Origin: Reyranella humidisoli
GTDB lineage: Bacteria; Pseudomonadota; Alphaproteobacteria; Reyranellales; Reyranellaceae
Assembly (NCBI RefSeq): GCF_019039055.1
Contig: NZ_JAHOPB010000001.1
Coordinates: 930,001 to 994,000 of the forward strand
Direction: 5' to 3'
Length of the DNA stretch: 64,000 nt
Positions within the stretch are counted from its first letter, which is position 1, and each line of letters starts with the position of its first letter. The translations under genes and the position numbers were made by a program. The notes beneath the pieces were generated by a model that searched no databases, was not told the DNA's origin, and saw only the letters and a program-made list of their open reading frames with translations. Positions 41,686-50,249 of the stretch are shown piece after piece.

Positions 41686-41937
41686 TCAGGTGCTCTTGCG
41701 GCGCGCGGTCTTGCGCGTTGCCGTTTTCTCCGCTGCCGTCTTGCGCTTGGCGGTTTTGCGATTGGCCGGCACTTTCTTGCCCTTGGCGCGTGCCTCGGAA
41801 AGGCCGATCGCGATGGCCTGCTTTCGACTGGTCACGGTGCCGCCCTTGCCGCCGGGACCGCTCTTGAGCGTGCGCTTCCTGCGGCGGTGAAGCGCGCTCT
41901 TCACCTCCTTGCTGGCGCTGCTTGAATATTTCGCCAT
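41686..41937 (-). CDS. Small basic DUF6496-like protein (83 aa)
   Basis: An 83-residue very basic protein (many Lys, Arg and Ala). The N-terminal half SASKEVKSALHRRRKRTLK and SRKQAIAIGLSEARAKGKKVP is the pattern of the DUF6496 family common in Rhizobiales. The C-terminal KTAKRKTAAEKTATRKTARRK tail is histone-H1-like and probably binds nucleic acid. It is followed by the opgH gene on the same strand. Function unknown. Confidence 0.75.
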   Translation of the reverse strand: MAKYSSSASKEVKSALHRRRKRTLKSGPGGKGGTVTSRKQAIAIGLSEARAKGKKVPANRKTAKRKTAAEKTATRKTARRKST

Positions 41938-41964
41938 CGGGGGTCCTCCTGCCTTTGGCGGTGG

Positions 41965-43803
41965 TTATGCCTGCGTGTTGCCGTGCAGCGCGGAGTCCTT
42001 GGTCGAAATGGCTACGGAAGCCCTGCCGGCCACCGGGTCCCCGGCCCCTTCCTCGGGCGTCAGGAACAGCCGCCAGCGGCGAGCGGCGACGCCGAACTCA
42101 CGGCGGCTGGAATAGACGGCGAGCGACGGCGCCAGCAGTAGACCGGCCACCACCGGCAGCAGCCAAGGGAGGAAGGCCGGCGCCCAGCTTCCGATGACCA
42201 GCACGGCAACGGCGCCCAGCACCACCTGGCCGAGATGCCGCTCCAGCGCCGTGTCCCATTCCATGCCCCGATCACCACGGGCCTGCGGTGGCCAGCCGAC
42301 GGCGCGCCCGGCCAGAATTCCCAGCACGAACACCGAGTGAAACAGCATCATCACCGGCGCCAGCAGCATGGAGAAGAGCGTCTCGAGCAGCACGCTGACC
42401 GTCATAGCCAGCCGGCCGCCCTGGACCCGCGAGGACCCGCCGAGACGCAGCACGAGCGCCAGCAGTTTGGGCAGGAACAACAGGGCCGCCGTCAGGACGA
42501 GGAGCCCGTGGACGTGGCCGGTATTGTATTGCGGCCAGTTGGGGAACAGCGACGGCACGCGGCCGAAGTAGCTCGGGCCGACGATCTCGTGCTCCAGCAC
42601 GATGGCCGCGCTCAGCAGCAGGGACCCCAGCCACAAAGGCGAAGCCAGATAGCCCATGATGCCCATCACTAGGTGCAGGCGGCTCATCCAGTGCAGGCCA
42701 CGCGCGCCCACCAGCCGCGCATGCTGGAGATTGCCCTGGATCCAGCGCCGGTCGCGCACGGCATAGTCCACGACGTTCGAGGGCAGTTCCTCGTAGCTGC
42801 CATGGAGGGTCGGCAGGCTCCACACGAACCAGCCGGCCCGCCGCATGAAGGCTGCTTCGACGAAGTCGTGACTGAGGATCTCGCCGCCGAGGGGCGCCTG
42901 GCCGGTAAGCACAGGCAGCCGGCAATGATCGGAGAAGGCCGCCACGCGGATGATGGCGTTGTGACCGAAATAGTTCGCCTCGCCCTTCTGCCAGAAGGCA
43001 TGGCCCGTCGCGAGCATGCCGCCATAGACACGCGCGGAGAACTGCAGGACGCGGGCGAACAGGGTTTCGCGCCCCATGGGCTCGGCATGGGTCTGCACCA
43101 TGCCGGTGCGCGGGCTGGCCTCCATCAACGCCGCCAGCCGCACCATCGTATCGCCGGACATGAGACTGTCGGCATCGAACACGATCATATGGTCGAAGCG
43201 GCTGCCGTGACTGTCGAGCCACTCGGCGATGTTGCCGGCCTTGCGTCCGGTGTTGGCGGTCCGGCGCCGCCAGTGCAGCCGCTCACCAATGCCGAGGCGC
43301 TGACGCAGCACCTCGATGCCCTTTTCTTCTTCAGCGGCGATCGCATCGACCGTGGTGTCGCTCAGGACGAACAGCGCAAAGGCACCCGCCTGGCCGGTGG
43401 CTTCCAGCGACCGCCATGTGGTCTCCAGTCGTGCAAAGACTTCATCCGGCTGCTCGTTGTAAACGGGAACGAGAATGGCCGTGTGGCCGCGCAGTTCCGG
43501 CACCGCGCCATCGCCCGGGCCGACGCGCGACAGCGAGAGCGGATGCAGGCCGAGCGCGTTCAGCAGGAAGCCCAGGATGGCCGCCCAGAAAGAGAGCGCG
43601 ATCCAGGCAAAACTCAGCGCAAAGAACGCGAGCAACGCGATCACGAGGCCCAGAGGCACCTGTGGACCGAGGGCCATCGCCAGCAGGTGAACGCCGGCGG
43701 TCGCCGTCATCAAGACCGCCCCGATCAGCACGAGCCGCCGCCAGCCGGCGCCCGTGGCATGGCGATCGAGATTCCAGTGCGGGTCGCGGGATCTGTCAGA
43801 CAT
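41965..43803 (-). CDS. opgH: Glucans biosynthesis glucosyltransferase H
   Basis: A 612-residue membrane glycosyltransferase (family 2) that builds the beta-glucan backbone of osmoregulated periplasmic glucans. It has about six hydrophobic segments and the GT2 features FDADSLMSGDT, HDFVEAAFMRRAGW and the terminal RDRRWIQGNLQ (QxxRW-type) motif. It is shorter than E. coli OpgH (847 residues), mainly at the N-terminus. The start at 43803 (MSDRSRD) lies 14 bases after the opgG stop, giving the usual opgGH order. UDP-glucose is the expected donor. Confidence 0.93.
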   Translation of the reverse strand: MSDRSRDPHWNLDRHATGAGWRRLVLIGAVLMTATAGVHLLAMALGPQVPLGLVIALLAFFALSFAWIALSFWAAILGFLLNALGLHPLSLSRVGPGDGAVPELRGHTAILVPVYNEQPDEVFARLETTWRSLEATGQAGAFALFVLSDTTVDAIAAEEEKGIEVLRQRLGIGERLHWRRRTANTGRKAGNIAEWLDSHGSRFDHMIVFDADSLMSGDTMVRLAALMEASPRTGMVQTHAEPMGRETLFARVLQFSARVYGGMLATGHAFWQKGEANYFGHNAIIRVAAFSDHCRLPVLTGQAPLGGEILSHDFVEAAFMRRAGWFVWSLPTLHGSYEELPSNVVDYAVRDRRWIQGNLQHARLVGARGLHWMSRLHLVMGIMGYLASPLWLGSLLLSAAIVLEHEIVGPSYFGRVPSLFPNWPQYNTGHVHGLLVLTAALLFLPKLLALVLRLGGSSRVQGGRLAMTVSVLLETLFSMLLAPVMMLFHSVFVLGILAGRAVGWPPQARGDRGMEWDTALERHLGQVVLGAVAVLVIGSWAPAFLPWLLPVVAGLLLAPSLAVYSSRREFGVAARRWRLFLTPEEGAGDPVAGRASVAISTKDSALHGNTQA

Positions 43804-43817
43804 TGGAGGCGCCCTCC

Positions 43818-45293
43818 TCACGGGCGAAGCACGATGGTGAAGGTCTCGCTCAGCCGTTCGCCGCCGACGGTGAGATGCGCCCTGATGTCGGCCGGGCGGC
43901 GACCGTCCAGTTCGACATCGAGGAACAGCCGGCGGTTGGTCGAGCCGGGCGGCCGATCGATGTCGGCCCGCAGGAATCGACCGGACGATACGGTGACGTT
44001 GGACTCGACGAGCCGTTCCGCGTCGAGGGTGGACAAAGCGTCGCCCTCGAACTCCACGACCAGCCGCCGCGCCTTCGAGTTGCCCTCGATCGGCCCCTGC
44101 CGGGTGGCGATCACGCGCGCCAGAGGCGAGAGGGCCGCGTCGTCGGCAAGAGCGGAGATGCGATACCGGTATTCCAGCGCGTGCCCCTTGGAGACGGGCC
44201 AGCGCGAGACCCAGAACGCCACGATATTGTCGTGGTACTCCGAGGGCGTGGGGATCTCGACGAGCCGGACCTCGCCCTCGCCCCAGTCGCCTTTCGGCTC
44301 GATCCAGAGGCTGGGCCGAGACTGATACTGGGCCACACCGTCCTGATACCGTTCAAAACGGCGCTCCCGCTGCAGGAGCCCGAAACCGCGCGGATTGTTG
44401 TCGACAAAGGTGGAGACCTGGAGCGTTCCCGGATTGCCGAGGGGGCGCCAGATCGGTTCGCCCCCGCCCGTCAGCACCGCCAGTCCGTCGGAATCGTGCA
44501 CTTCGGGCCGGAAGTCGTCGCGCCACGGTCCGGACTTGCCCGAGAGGAACATGCTCGTGAGCGGGGCGATGCCCAGCATCGACACGCCATGACGCAGGAA
44601 CAGTCTGGCATCGACATCGACCGTCGTCCGCGGCCCCGGCGTCACCACGAACGCATAGGCGCCGCTGGCCCCGGGGGATTCGAGGAGCGCGTAGATCGTC
44701 ACCGACGCGTCGCCCGGCGCCGGCTCGACCAGCCAGAACTCGCGGAACTCGGGAAACTCCTCGGACCGCGGCTGGGCGGTGTCGATCGCCAGGCCGCGCG
44801 CCGACGCACCATAGGTCTGGCCCTTGCCGATCGGCCGGAAGTAGCTGGCCCCGAGGAAGGAAACGATCTCGTCGAAGCGCTCGCCGTTCAGCGGATAGGT
44901 GATCTTGAAGCCGGCAAATCCGACGCTGGCCGGCGTCCGACCGCCGCCGAAGTCGAAGAGCGACGGCGACGGCGCCAGCGTCGACACGTGCCCGCCGGTC
45001 CGCGCGATAACGTTCAGCTTCACGGGCGTCTGGTAGAGAAAGCCCGTCGGGAAGAACTCGACCCGGAAGTCGCTCCCGCCCTCGCGCCACAGCGTCGATC
45101 CAGGCCTGAATCGGATGCCCCGATAGGCGTCGTAGCCGAGGCTCACCGTCCCGGGGATGGGGGCTTCCTTGCGGTAGGGCTGGGACGCCGACGCCTGCGC
45201 GCGATTGACCAGCGTACCGAAGAAGTCCTGCGCATCGGCCGGCGATGCGCCCATACCGACATAGACGATAAGAAGTGCGAACAGTCTGAGCAC
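43818..45293 (-). CDS. opgG: Glucan biosynthesis protein G (periplasmic glucan OpgG/OpgD family)
   Basis: A 491-residue periplasmic protein needed, with opgH, for osmoregulated periplasmic glucan synthesis. It has a signal peptide (residues 1 to about 23, LRLFALLIVYVGMGASPADAQ) and the OpgG family segments GYDAYRGIRFRP, GASYFRPIGKGQTYG and RGFGLLQRERRFERYQD. The start is GTG at 45293 with AAGGG upstream; longer open frames have no signal peptide. The enzymatic role was long unclear, and members cleave or modify beta-glucans. Confidence 0.92.
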   Translation of the reverse strand: MLRLFALLIVYVGMGASPADAQDFFGTLVNRAQASASQPYRKEAPIPGTVSLGYDAYRGIRFRPGSTLWREGGSDFRVEFFPTGFLYQTPVKLNVIARTGGHVSTLAPSPSLFDFGGGRTPASVGFAGFKITYPLNGERFDEIVSFLGASYFRPIGKGQTYGASARGLAIDTAQPRSEEFPEFREFWLVEPAPGDASVTIYALLESPGASGAYAFVVTPGPRTTVDVDARLFLRHGVSMLGIAPLTSMFLSGKSGPWRDDFRPEVHDSDGLAVLTGGGEPIWRPLGNPGTLQVSTFVDNNPRGFGLLQRERRFERYQDGVAQYQSRPSLWIEPKGDWGEGEVRLVEIPTPSEYHDNIVAFWVSRWPVSKGHALEYRYRISALADDAALSPLARVIATRQGPIEGNSKARRLVVEFEGDALSTLDAERLVESNVTVSSGRFLRADIDRPPGSTNRRLFLDVELDGRRPADIRAHLTVGGERLSETFTIVLRP

Positions 45294-45520
45294 GGCAACC
45301 CTTGAGGATCGAAGGCGCGCGTCCGTCGCGTCGCGCGCTGCCGCAACGCAACGACCGGAATCGCGGTTGCGCACAGGAGTGGAGGCACGCCATCGGTACG
45401 ACACGGTACGCGAACGCCTCCTGAGAAATAATGAAGGAACAGAAAACGACGGGCGCACGTTGGCGGCCTGCAACCACCCCAGCGTCTCGCCGGGGAAGAG
45501 ATTGCCGAGGGAGTCTACGA

Positions 45521-45970
45521 ATGTCCGACACGCCAAACGCCAACGCGCCGAGGGAGAACAAGCCGGATCTCGGCGCCGCCGTTTCCGAGATCAAGAATGC
45601 GCTTACGGGAAAGGCCGAGGAGCTGGCCGGGCGCTCCGCCGAGACCGGGGCGGATGCCGTTTCCGCGCTCGGCAAGACGGCCGCCACGCTCGCCGGGAGC
45701 TTGCAGGACCAGTCCCCGGCGGTCGCCGACTATGTCCGCTCGACCGGTCAACGGATCGACCGCCTGGCTGACGACCTGCGCGACAAGTCGGCGGGAGAGC
45801 TTCTGACCATGGCCACCGACTTCGGCAAGCGGCAGCCGCTCGCCTTGCTGGCCGGCTCGGTCATCGTGGGCTTCGCCCTGTCGCGCATCGTCAAGGCCGG
45901 CATGGGCGCCTCGACCGAAGCAGCCGGACCCCGGGCAAACGAGCCCAACGTCGGCCGCATCGACGTCTAG
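45521..45970 (+). CDS. YqjD/ElaB-like membrane-anchored stress protein
   Basis: A 149-residue protein with an N-terminal charged, mostly helical part and one membrane segment (about residues 107-123, PLALLAGSVIVGFALSRI) near the C-terminus. That layout is the one of YqjD/ElaB-type small anchors that bind ribosomes at the membrane in stationary phase. The ATG at 45521 follows GAGGGAG. It is the first of four same-strand genes on the plus strand (holin-like, DUF3618 and hemerythrin follow at 9, -4 and 21 bp), which is a common stress-envelope cluster in alphaproteobacteria. Confidence 0.72.
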   Translation: MSDTPNANAPRENKPDLGAAVSEIKNALTGKAEELAGRSAETGADAVSALGKTAATLAGSLQDQSPAVADYVRSTGQRIDRLADDLRDKSAGELLTMATDFGKRQPLALLAGSVIVGFALSRIVKAGMGASTEAAGPRANEPNVGRIDV

Positions 45971-45979
45971 GAGGGCTGC

Positions 45980-46384
45980 ATGAACACCACCGAAAGGCCG
46001 GGCGTCGTTGCCCTGGTGACGGACGCGCTGGGACGAAGCGCCGACCTCATTCAGACCGAGATCCGTCTCGCCCGGGTCGAACTGGGGGAGAAGGCCGAGG
46101 CGCTGCGAACCAGCCTCGTCAGCGGCATCGTCATGATGCTCGTGGGCACCGTCTTCATGATCGGCGCCCTCATCCTGGTACTCCAGGCGCTCGTCGCCGC
46201 CCTGATCGAAAGCGGAGTCACCCCCGCCGTGGCGATCCTGGTCGTCGCCGGCGGATCGGCAGTGGGCGGCATCGTCATCCTGATGGCCGGCAAAAAGACG
46301 CTCGGCGCCGTCGATCCCACACCGACCCGCACCATCACATCCCTGAAGAACGACGCCCGCATGGCGAAGGAGAACCTGACATGA
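45980..46384 (+). CDS. Phage holin family (YqjE/Phage_holin_3_6-like) membrane protein
   Basis: A 134-residue protein with two strong membrane helices (about 47-72 and 79-101) and charged ends. The N-terminal half (ALGRSADLIQTEIRLARVELGEKAEALR) is the family signature of the holin-like, YqjE-type proteins found in non-phage bacterial operons. Nothing phage-like is nearby, so despite the family name it is a chromosomal membrane protein. It overlaps the next gene by four bases. Confidence 0.85.
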   Translation: MNTTERPGVVALVTDALGRSADLIQTEIRLARVELGEKAEALRTSLVSGIVMMLVGTVFMIGALILVLQALVAALIESGVTPAVAILVVAGGSAVGGIVILMAGKKTLGAVDPTPTRTITSLKNDARMAKENLT

Positions 46385-47256
46385 GAGAGAGCGCCCAACT
46401 CCAACGCGAAGCCGAGGCCCAGCGCGCCGGTCTGTCCAACACCCTCGGCCAGCTGCGCGAAGGCATGACCACCTCCGCCCTCTCGACCGAGCTGGTCGGC
46501 GTTCTGCGCGACAGCAGCCTCTCGGTGGTGAAAAGCCTGGCCGAATCGGCCCGCACCAATCCCGGCGCGGCCCTGCTGATCGGCGCCGGCCTGACCATGA
46601 TGCTGACGCGCACCACCGGGGCCGACGTGATGGCGACGGCGACTTCCGCGCTCAAGACCGCGACGACCGTCGGCACCGACGCCGCCACGGCGGCGGCCGG
46701 AAAGGTGAAGAGCGCCGCCAGCACGGCGGCCGACACCGCCAAGTCCCTCGCCGGGCAGGCAACCGACAAAGTCGCGGGAATGGCCACGAAAGCCGAAAAG
46801 CTGGCGCTCGATACGGCGGCTTCCCTGACCGATCAGGCCAAGGGAGCGGCCGACGCCGTCCGCGGCGCAGCGGGCGAGCAGGTCGACCATGCCAAGCGGC
46901 TGGTCGAAGAGGGCAAGGAGACGGCCGAGCATCTCAACCAGGATGCATCGAAGCTCGCCGCCGATACCCGGCAGGCCGTCACGAAGCTCTTCGAGGAGCA
47001 GCCCATCCTCGTCGCCGCCATCGGGACGGCGCTGGGTGCCCTGTTCGGCGCGGCGCTCCCGGTGTCGCAGGCCGAGCGTCAGGTGCTGGGCAAGGTTGGC
47101 GCCGAGGCGATCGACAAGGGTCGCGACGTCCTCGAGACCGCAAAGACCGCCGTCGGCGAGCAGATCGCCGACGCCCATCTCGGCGAGAAGGTCGGCGACA
47201 TGGCCGGCAAGCTCGTCGATTCGATGGTGCCCACTTCGTCTTCCCGTTCCGCCTGA
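46381..47256 (+). CDS. DUF3618-like alanine-rich helical protein
   Basis: A 291-residue protein. The N-terminal region (AQRAGLSNTLGQLREGMTTSAL) matches DUF3618, and a short hydrophobic stretch NPGAALLIGAGLTMMLTR lies near residues 60-77. The middle is a long Ala/Lys/Asp-rich, repeat-like helix region (about 82-190) resembling LEA or apolipoprotein-type coiled coils, and a second hydrophobic segment occurs near 205-220. Probably a membrane-associated stress or envelope protein. Function unknown. Confidence 0.8.
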   Translation: MRESAQLQREAEAQRAGLSNTLGQLREGMTTSALSTELVGVLRDSSLSVVKSLAESARTNPGAALLIGAGLTMMLTRTTGADVMATATSALKTATTVGTDAATAAAGKVKSAASTAADTAKSLAGQATDKVAGMATKAEKLALDTAASLTDQAKGAADAVRGAAGEQVDHAKRLVEEGKETAEHLNQDASKLAADTRQAVTKLFEEQPILVAAIGTALGALFGAALPVSQAERQVLGKVGAEAIDKGRDVLETAKTAVGEQIADAHLGEKVGDMAGKLVDSMVPTSSSRSA

Positions 47257-47277
47257 TCCGATACCGAAGGAGTTCCC

Positions 47278-47814
47278 ATGCCCGCCAAACAGGATGCCGT
47301 CGCCCTGCTGAAGGCCGATCACCGCAAGGTCGAAGATTTGTTCGCGAAGTTCGAGAAGGCCAAGGGTCCGGAGCGCAAGCAGAGCCTGGCGACACAGATC
47401 TGCACCGAGCTCACCGTTCACGCGATCATCGAGGAGGAGATCCTCTATCCCGCCAGCAAGGGCGAAGTGGAGGACGATCTGCTCGATGAGGCCTATGTCG
47501 AGCACGACGGCGCCAAGGTGCTGATCGCCGAAATCTCGGCCGGCTCGCCCGACGACGAGTTCTACGACGCCAAGGTCAAGGTCCTGTCCGAGATGATCAA
47601 GCATCACGTGAAGGAAGAAGAGCGCCCCGGCGAGGGCCTGTTCGCGCAACTGCGCAAGGCCGGCGCCGACCTCATGGGCCTCGGGGAGCACCTGAAGGCA
47701 CGCAAGCAGCAGCTCATGGCCGAGTTCAAGAATGCGGAGCTGCCGCCGCCCGAGACACGCAGCTTCACGGGCCATGAGCTGGTCCAGAGCAAGCCGCTCG
47801 AGGCGACCACCTGA
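47278..47814 (+). CDS. Hemerythrin HHE-domain protein
   Basis: A 178-residue four-helix hemerythrin-like protein. The di-iron ligands can be placed in the segments LKADHRKVEDLF, TVHAIIEEEILYP, YVEHDGAKVLI and MIKHHVKEEE. Such proteins bind O2 or NO or store iron and are linked to oxidative or nitrosative stress. It is the last gene of the four-gene plus-strand block and is followed at 47849 by a strong hairpin. Confidence 0.92.
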   Translation: MPAKQDAVALLKADHRKVEDLFAKFEKAKGPERKQSLATQICTELTVHAIIEEEILYPASKGEVEDDLLDEAYVEHDGAKVLIAEISAGSPDDEFYDAKVKVLSEMIKHHVKEEERPGEGLFAQLRKAGADLMGLGEHLKARKQQLMAEFKNAELPPPETRSFTGHELVQSKPLEATT

Positions 47815-47848
47815 TCGGGAAGCCCCCCGTTCGTCTCCGCACAAAAAA

Positions 47849-47872
47849 GCCCGGCGAAGCGATTCGCCGGGC
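47849..47872. terminator. Bidirectional intrinsic terminator between convergent genes
   Basis: Perfect 10-bp stem GCCCGGCGAA / TTCGCCGGGC with loop GCGA. It has a U-run of six on the minus strand (TTTTTT complementing 47843-47848), so the terminator is best for the small minus-strand gene at 47905; the plus-strand side has a weaker TTGTTG tail for the hemerythrin operon. Confidence 0.85.
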
Positions 47873-47904
47873 TTGTTGCAGGGAGACTGACTAGCGTCTC
47901 ACGC

Positions 47905-48084
47905 TCAGGAATTCGGCTTGGGCAGCGATGTGGGGCTGATCCGAAGGATCTTGTAGCCCACCTGCTCCAGTTTGACGGCCTCGGCCTGGGCTTCCACCAG
48001 GCTCGAATAGCCGATGCCGATTTCAGATTGGGTGCGCGGGTCCACCGTCCACACCATGTGTTTGCCGAATGCTTCGTTGCTCAT
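47905..48084 (-). CDS. Small hypothetical protein (59 aa)
   Basis: A 59-residue protein (MSNEAFGKHMVWTVDP... ending LPKPNS). Codon use and the helix-forming SLVEAQAEAVKLEQVGYKILRI segment look real, AAGG lies seven bases before the ATG, and the strong terminator at 47849 lies just downstream on its transcript. It is on the same strand as the universal stress protein gene, 52 bp after it. No recognised family; a stress-linked small protein is likely from context. Confidence 0.6.
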   Translation of the reverse strand: MSNEAFGKHMVWTVDPRTQSEIGIGYSSLVEAQAEAVKLEQVGYKILRISPTSLPKPNS

Positions 48085-48136
48085 TAAGCCTTGTACAGGT
48101 CTTTGGGCCGCGAGTCCGAAGCTTGTTGTGTCGCAC

Positions 48137-48952
48137 TCAGTGCGCGAGCAGAAGCGGCATGGGACATGAAGCGATCACCTTCGCCGTCGCGCCGCCGAGG
48201 CCCAGGAAGTTCGACAGGCCGCCATGCCCGTAGGCGCCCATGACCAACAGACCCGCACCCCTTTCCTTGGTGTATTCCAGCAGCGCGCGGCCCCGGGCGC
48301 GGCCCGACACCTCGCCGGAATCCATCGTTTCGACGGCCGCGGCGATGCCGTGGCGGCCGAGCGTGCGCACCAGGAACGGCGTGCCGACAGCATCGGGCGC
48401 CGCGCCGGCCACCAGAACCGTCACCTTCTGCGCCTTGGCGAGAAACGGCATTGCATAGCCGACGGCCCGCGCCGCCTGCGCGCTGCCGTTCCAGGCGACG
48501 ACGACCGAAGAGATCGGCCGGTGATCGGCATGCGGCGGCGCGATCATCACGGGTCGCGCGCATTCGTACAGCGCGGCGTGAACGGTCTCGGGGGCGATGT
48601 TCTCGGGATCGCCGCCGGGACGCCCCAGCAGCAGCAGGCTCGACTCGCGGCCCATGGCGACCAGCCGCGCGCGCTTCAGGCCGGGGCCGCTGAACGTCGC
48701 GCCGGCGAGCGGCGCGATCAGCTCGCGGTAGGCGCGCTCGGACTCGCGGGCGCGTGCCTCGACGCGAGTGTCGGAATCGGTCTTCAGGAAGGGCATCGAC
48801 TGAAGCGCGATGTCGGCGTCGCCGCGGCGGGCCTCCGAGAAATGCACCGCGTCCACCGTGGCGTCGAACAGCACCGCAACGCGCGCAGCGAGGCGGAACG
48901 ACAGGACCGCATCGGGGCCGCCCTCGGATATCGCCAGAATGGATTTGTACAC
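48137..48952 (-). CDS. Universal stress protein with two UspA-type domains
   Basis: A 271-residue protein of two tandem UspA-like domains. The second has the nucleotide-binding pattern GAYGHGGLSNFLGLGGATAKVI near residues 240-262, the GxxGx9G(S/T)-type motif; the first domain lacks a clear copy. It is cytoplasmic and helps survival under starvation and oxidative stress. It lies between the SGNH hydrolase gene and the small gene at 47905, all on the minus strand. Confidence 0.93.
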   Translation of the reverse strand: MYKSILAISEGGPDAVLSFRLAARVAVLFDATVDAVHFSEARRGDADIALQSMPFLKTDSDTRVEARARESERAYRELIAPLAGATFSGPGLKRARLVAMGRESSLLLLGRPGGDPENIAPETVHAALYECARPVMIAPPHADHRPISSVVVAWNGSAQAARAVGYAMPFLAKAQKVTVLVAGAAPDAVGTPFLVRTLGRHGIAAAVETMDSGEVSGRARGRALLEYTKERGAGLLVMGAYGHGGLSNFLGLGGATAKVIASCPMPLLLAH

Positions 48953-49002
48953 GCGCCGTCTCCCCCGCCCTCACCGACAAGGGAATTAGCACAGACCGGG
49001 CA

Positions 49003-50196
49003 TCACCGGGCACACCGAAGGCTGCCGCGATCCACCGTGCCGCGCCTGAAATCCTCGACCAGCGCCGCGGCGATGGTCCGGTTGAGAAGCGCTGTCGGAT
49101 GGCCATCGTCGGCGATGTAGAACCGATCGACCGGCTGCGGCGGCCGCGGCAGCAGCGCGTTGACGTCGAGGACCTGGACGTCGGCCTTGCAGAGCAAAGG
49201 CACCATCATGTCGCGCCAGCCTGCAAGATCGCCGTGCCAGGTCTCGCCGGAATAATAGAGCACCACGAGTCTGGCGCCGTAGTCGGCGGCGAGCTTCGCC
49301 TTGATCTCCTGCAGGATGCGGACGAACAGGCGCTGCTCGCCGGGTTCGTCGACCTCGAAGGCCTTCCAGGCGAGCGCGAAGAGGCGCGAGCCGACAATCA
49401 GCGATTCGACGAAGTCCGACGGATGCACCCAGGTGCCCCGCGCCACCAGCCGACCGTCCCGTTCGACGACGTAGCGCGGGCTGTCGTGCAGCCACTGGAC
49501 CCGGCCGGCCACACGCAGCACATGGTCGTCGACGATCGACAGCACCGCCCAGGGAAAGCGCTGATGACCCGATCGCAGCGGTTCGCCGATCTCGAGCTGC
49601 CGCAGCACCTGATGAATGCCGTAGCCCTTCACCGCGAGGTTCACCGGCTGCAGCTCCGCGCCCGACTCCTCGCGCAGATACCAGGCCAGCGTCTCGTCGT
49701 CGGGCAGGCCGCTGCCGAAGGCAAAAGAATCGCCCAGGATCAGCACCGGTGTATCTCCGGCGGGTTTCCTATCCGGCGGCAGGGCGCGGAAGCCGTGGAC
49801 GTCGGTCGTGTAGGTGACATCGTAGATCGTGCGCCCGTTCTTGACCGCGGTCGCGCGCGCCTTGCGGTCCGGCGACAGGCGATAGGCCAGGGCCGGATCG
49901 GGCACGATCAGCGGCTCCAGCGTCGTCTCCAGTCCGCGCCGGAACTCGGAGAGGTCGCGATCCTCGACGTAGCGGTTCATCAGATCGCTGCGCAGCAGCA
50001 GCTCGCCGGCGAGGAGGCCGACCGAAACCGTGAACAGGAGGAGCGAGAGGCTTCGAAGCCGCGGCGCAGCCACCAGCATCAGCAGGAACCAGACGATGAG
50101 GAGCGCCATTGCGCCCAGCACCGACGAGGCCCATGTCACCGCCCCCCAGAAGCCGAGGGCGGGAACGACCATCAGAAAGAAAAGCGCAGCGACCAC
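49003..50196 (-). CDS. SGNH/GDSL-type hydrolase with two N-terminal membrane helices
   Basis: A predicted 397-residue inner-membrane protein with two or three hydrophobic helices in the first ~75 residues (FFLMVVPALGFWGAV, LLIVWFLLMLVA, LLLFTVSVGLLAGELLL) and a periplasmic/extracytoplasmic SGNH domain: GDSFAFGSG holds the catalytic Ser, the segment NLAVKGYGIHQVLRQ the Gly/Asn region, and DDGHPTALLN the Asp-His. These enzymes often act on acetyl or acyl groups of surface polysaccharides. The start is uncertain: GTG at 50196 is taken, ATG at 50172 is possible; the open frame beyond 50250 runs antisense-like through the next gene. Confidence 0.75.
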   Translation of the reverse strand: MVAALFFLMVVPALGFWGAVTWASSVLGAMALLIVWFLLMLVAAPRLRSLSLLLFTVSVGLLAGELLLRSDLMNRYVEDRDLSEFRRGLETTLEPLIVPDPALAYRLSPDRKARATAVKNGRTIYDVTYTTDVHGFRALPPDRKPAGDTPVLILGDSFAFGSGLPDDETLAWYLREESGAELQPVNLAVKGYGIHQVLRQLEIGEPLRSGHQRFPWAVLSIVDDHVLRVAGRVQWLHDSPRYVVERDGRLVARGTWVHPSDFVESLIVGSRLFALAWKAFEVDEPGEQRLFVRILQEIKAKLAADYGARLVVLYYSGETWHGDLAGWRDMMVPLLCKADVQVLDVNALLPRPPQPVDRFYIADDGHPTALLNRTIAAALVEDFRRGTVDRGSLRCAR

Positions 50197-50249
50197 CGCC
50201 CTCCACAGAGGAGGGCGGCTCGCGGGTTCGAGGTCCGGTCGGCGCGGCC

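Noticed and set aside
45980..46384. Holin-like gene as a sign of prophage
   Set aside because: There are no other phage genes (terminase, capsid, integrase, lysin) in the window, and this holin-type family is common in chromosomal stress operons.
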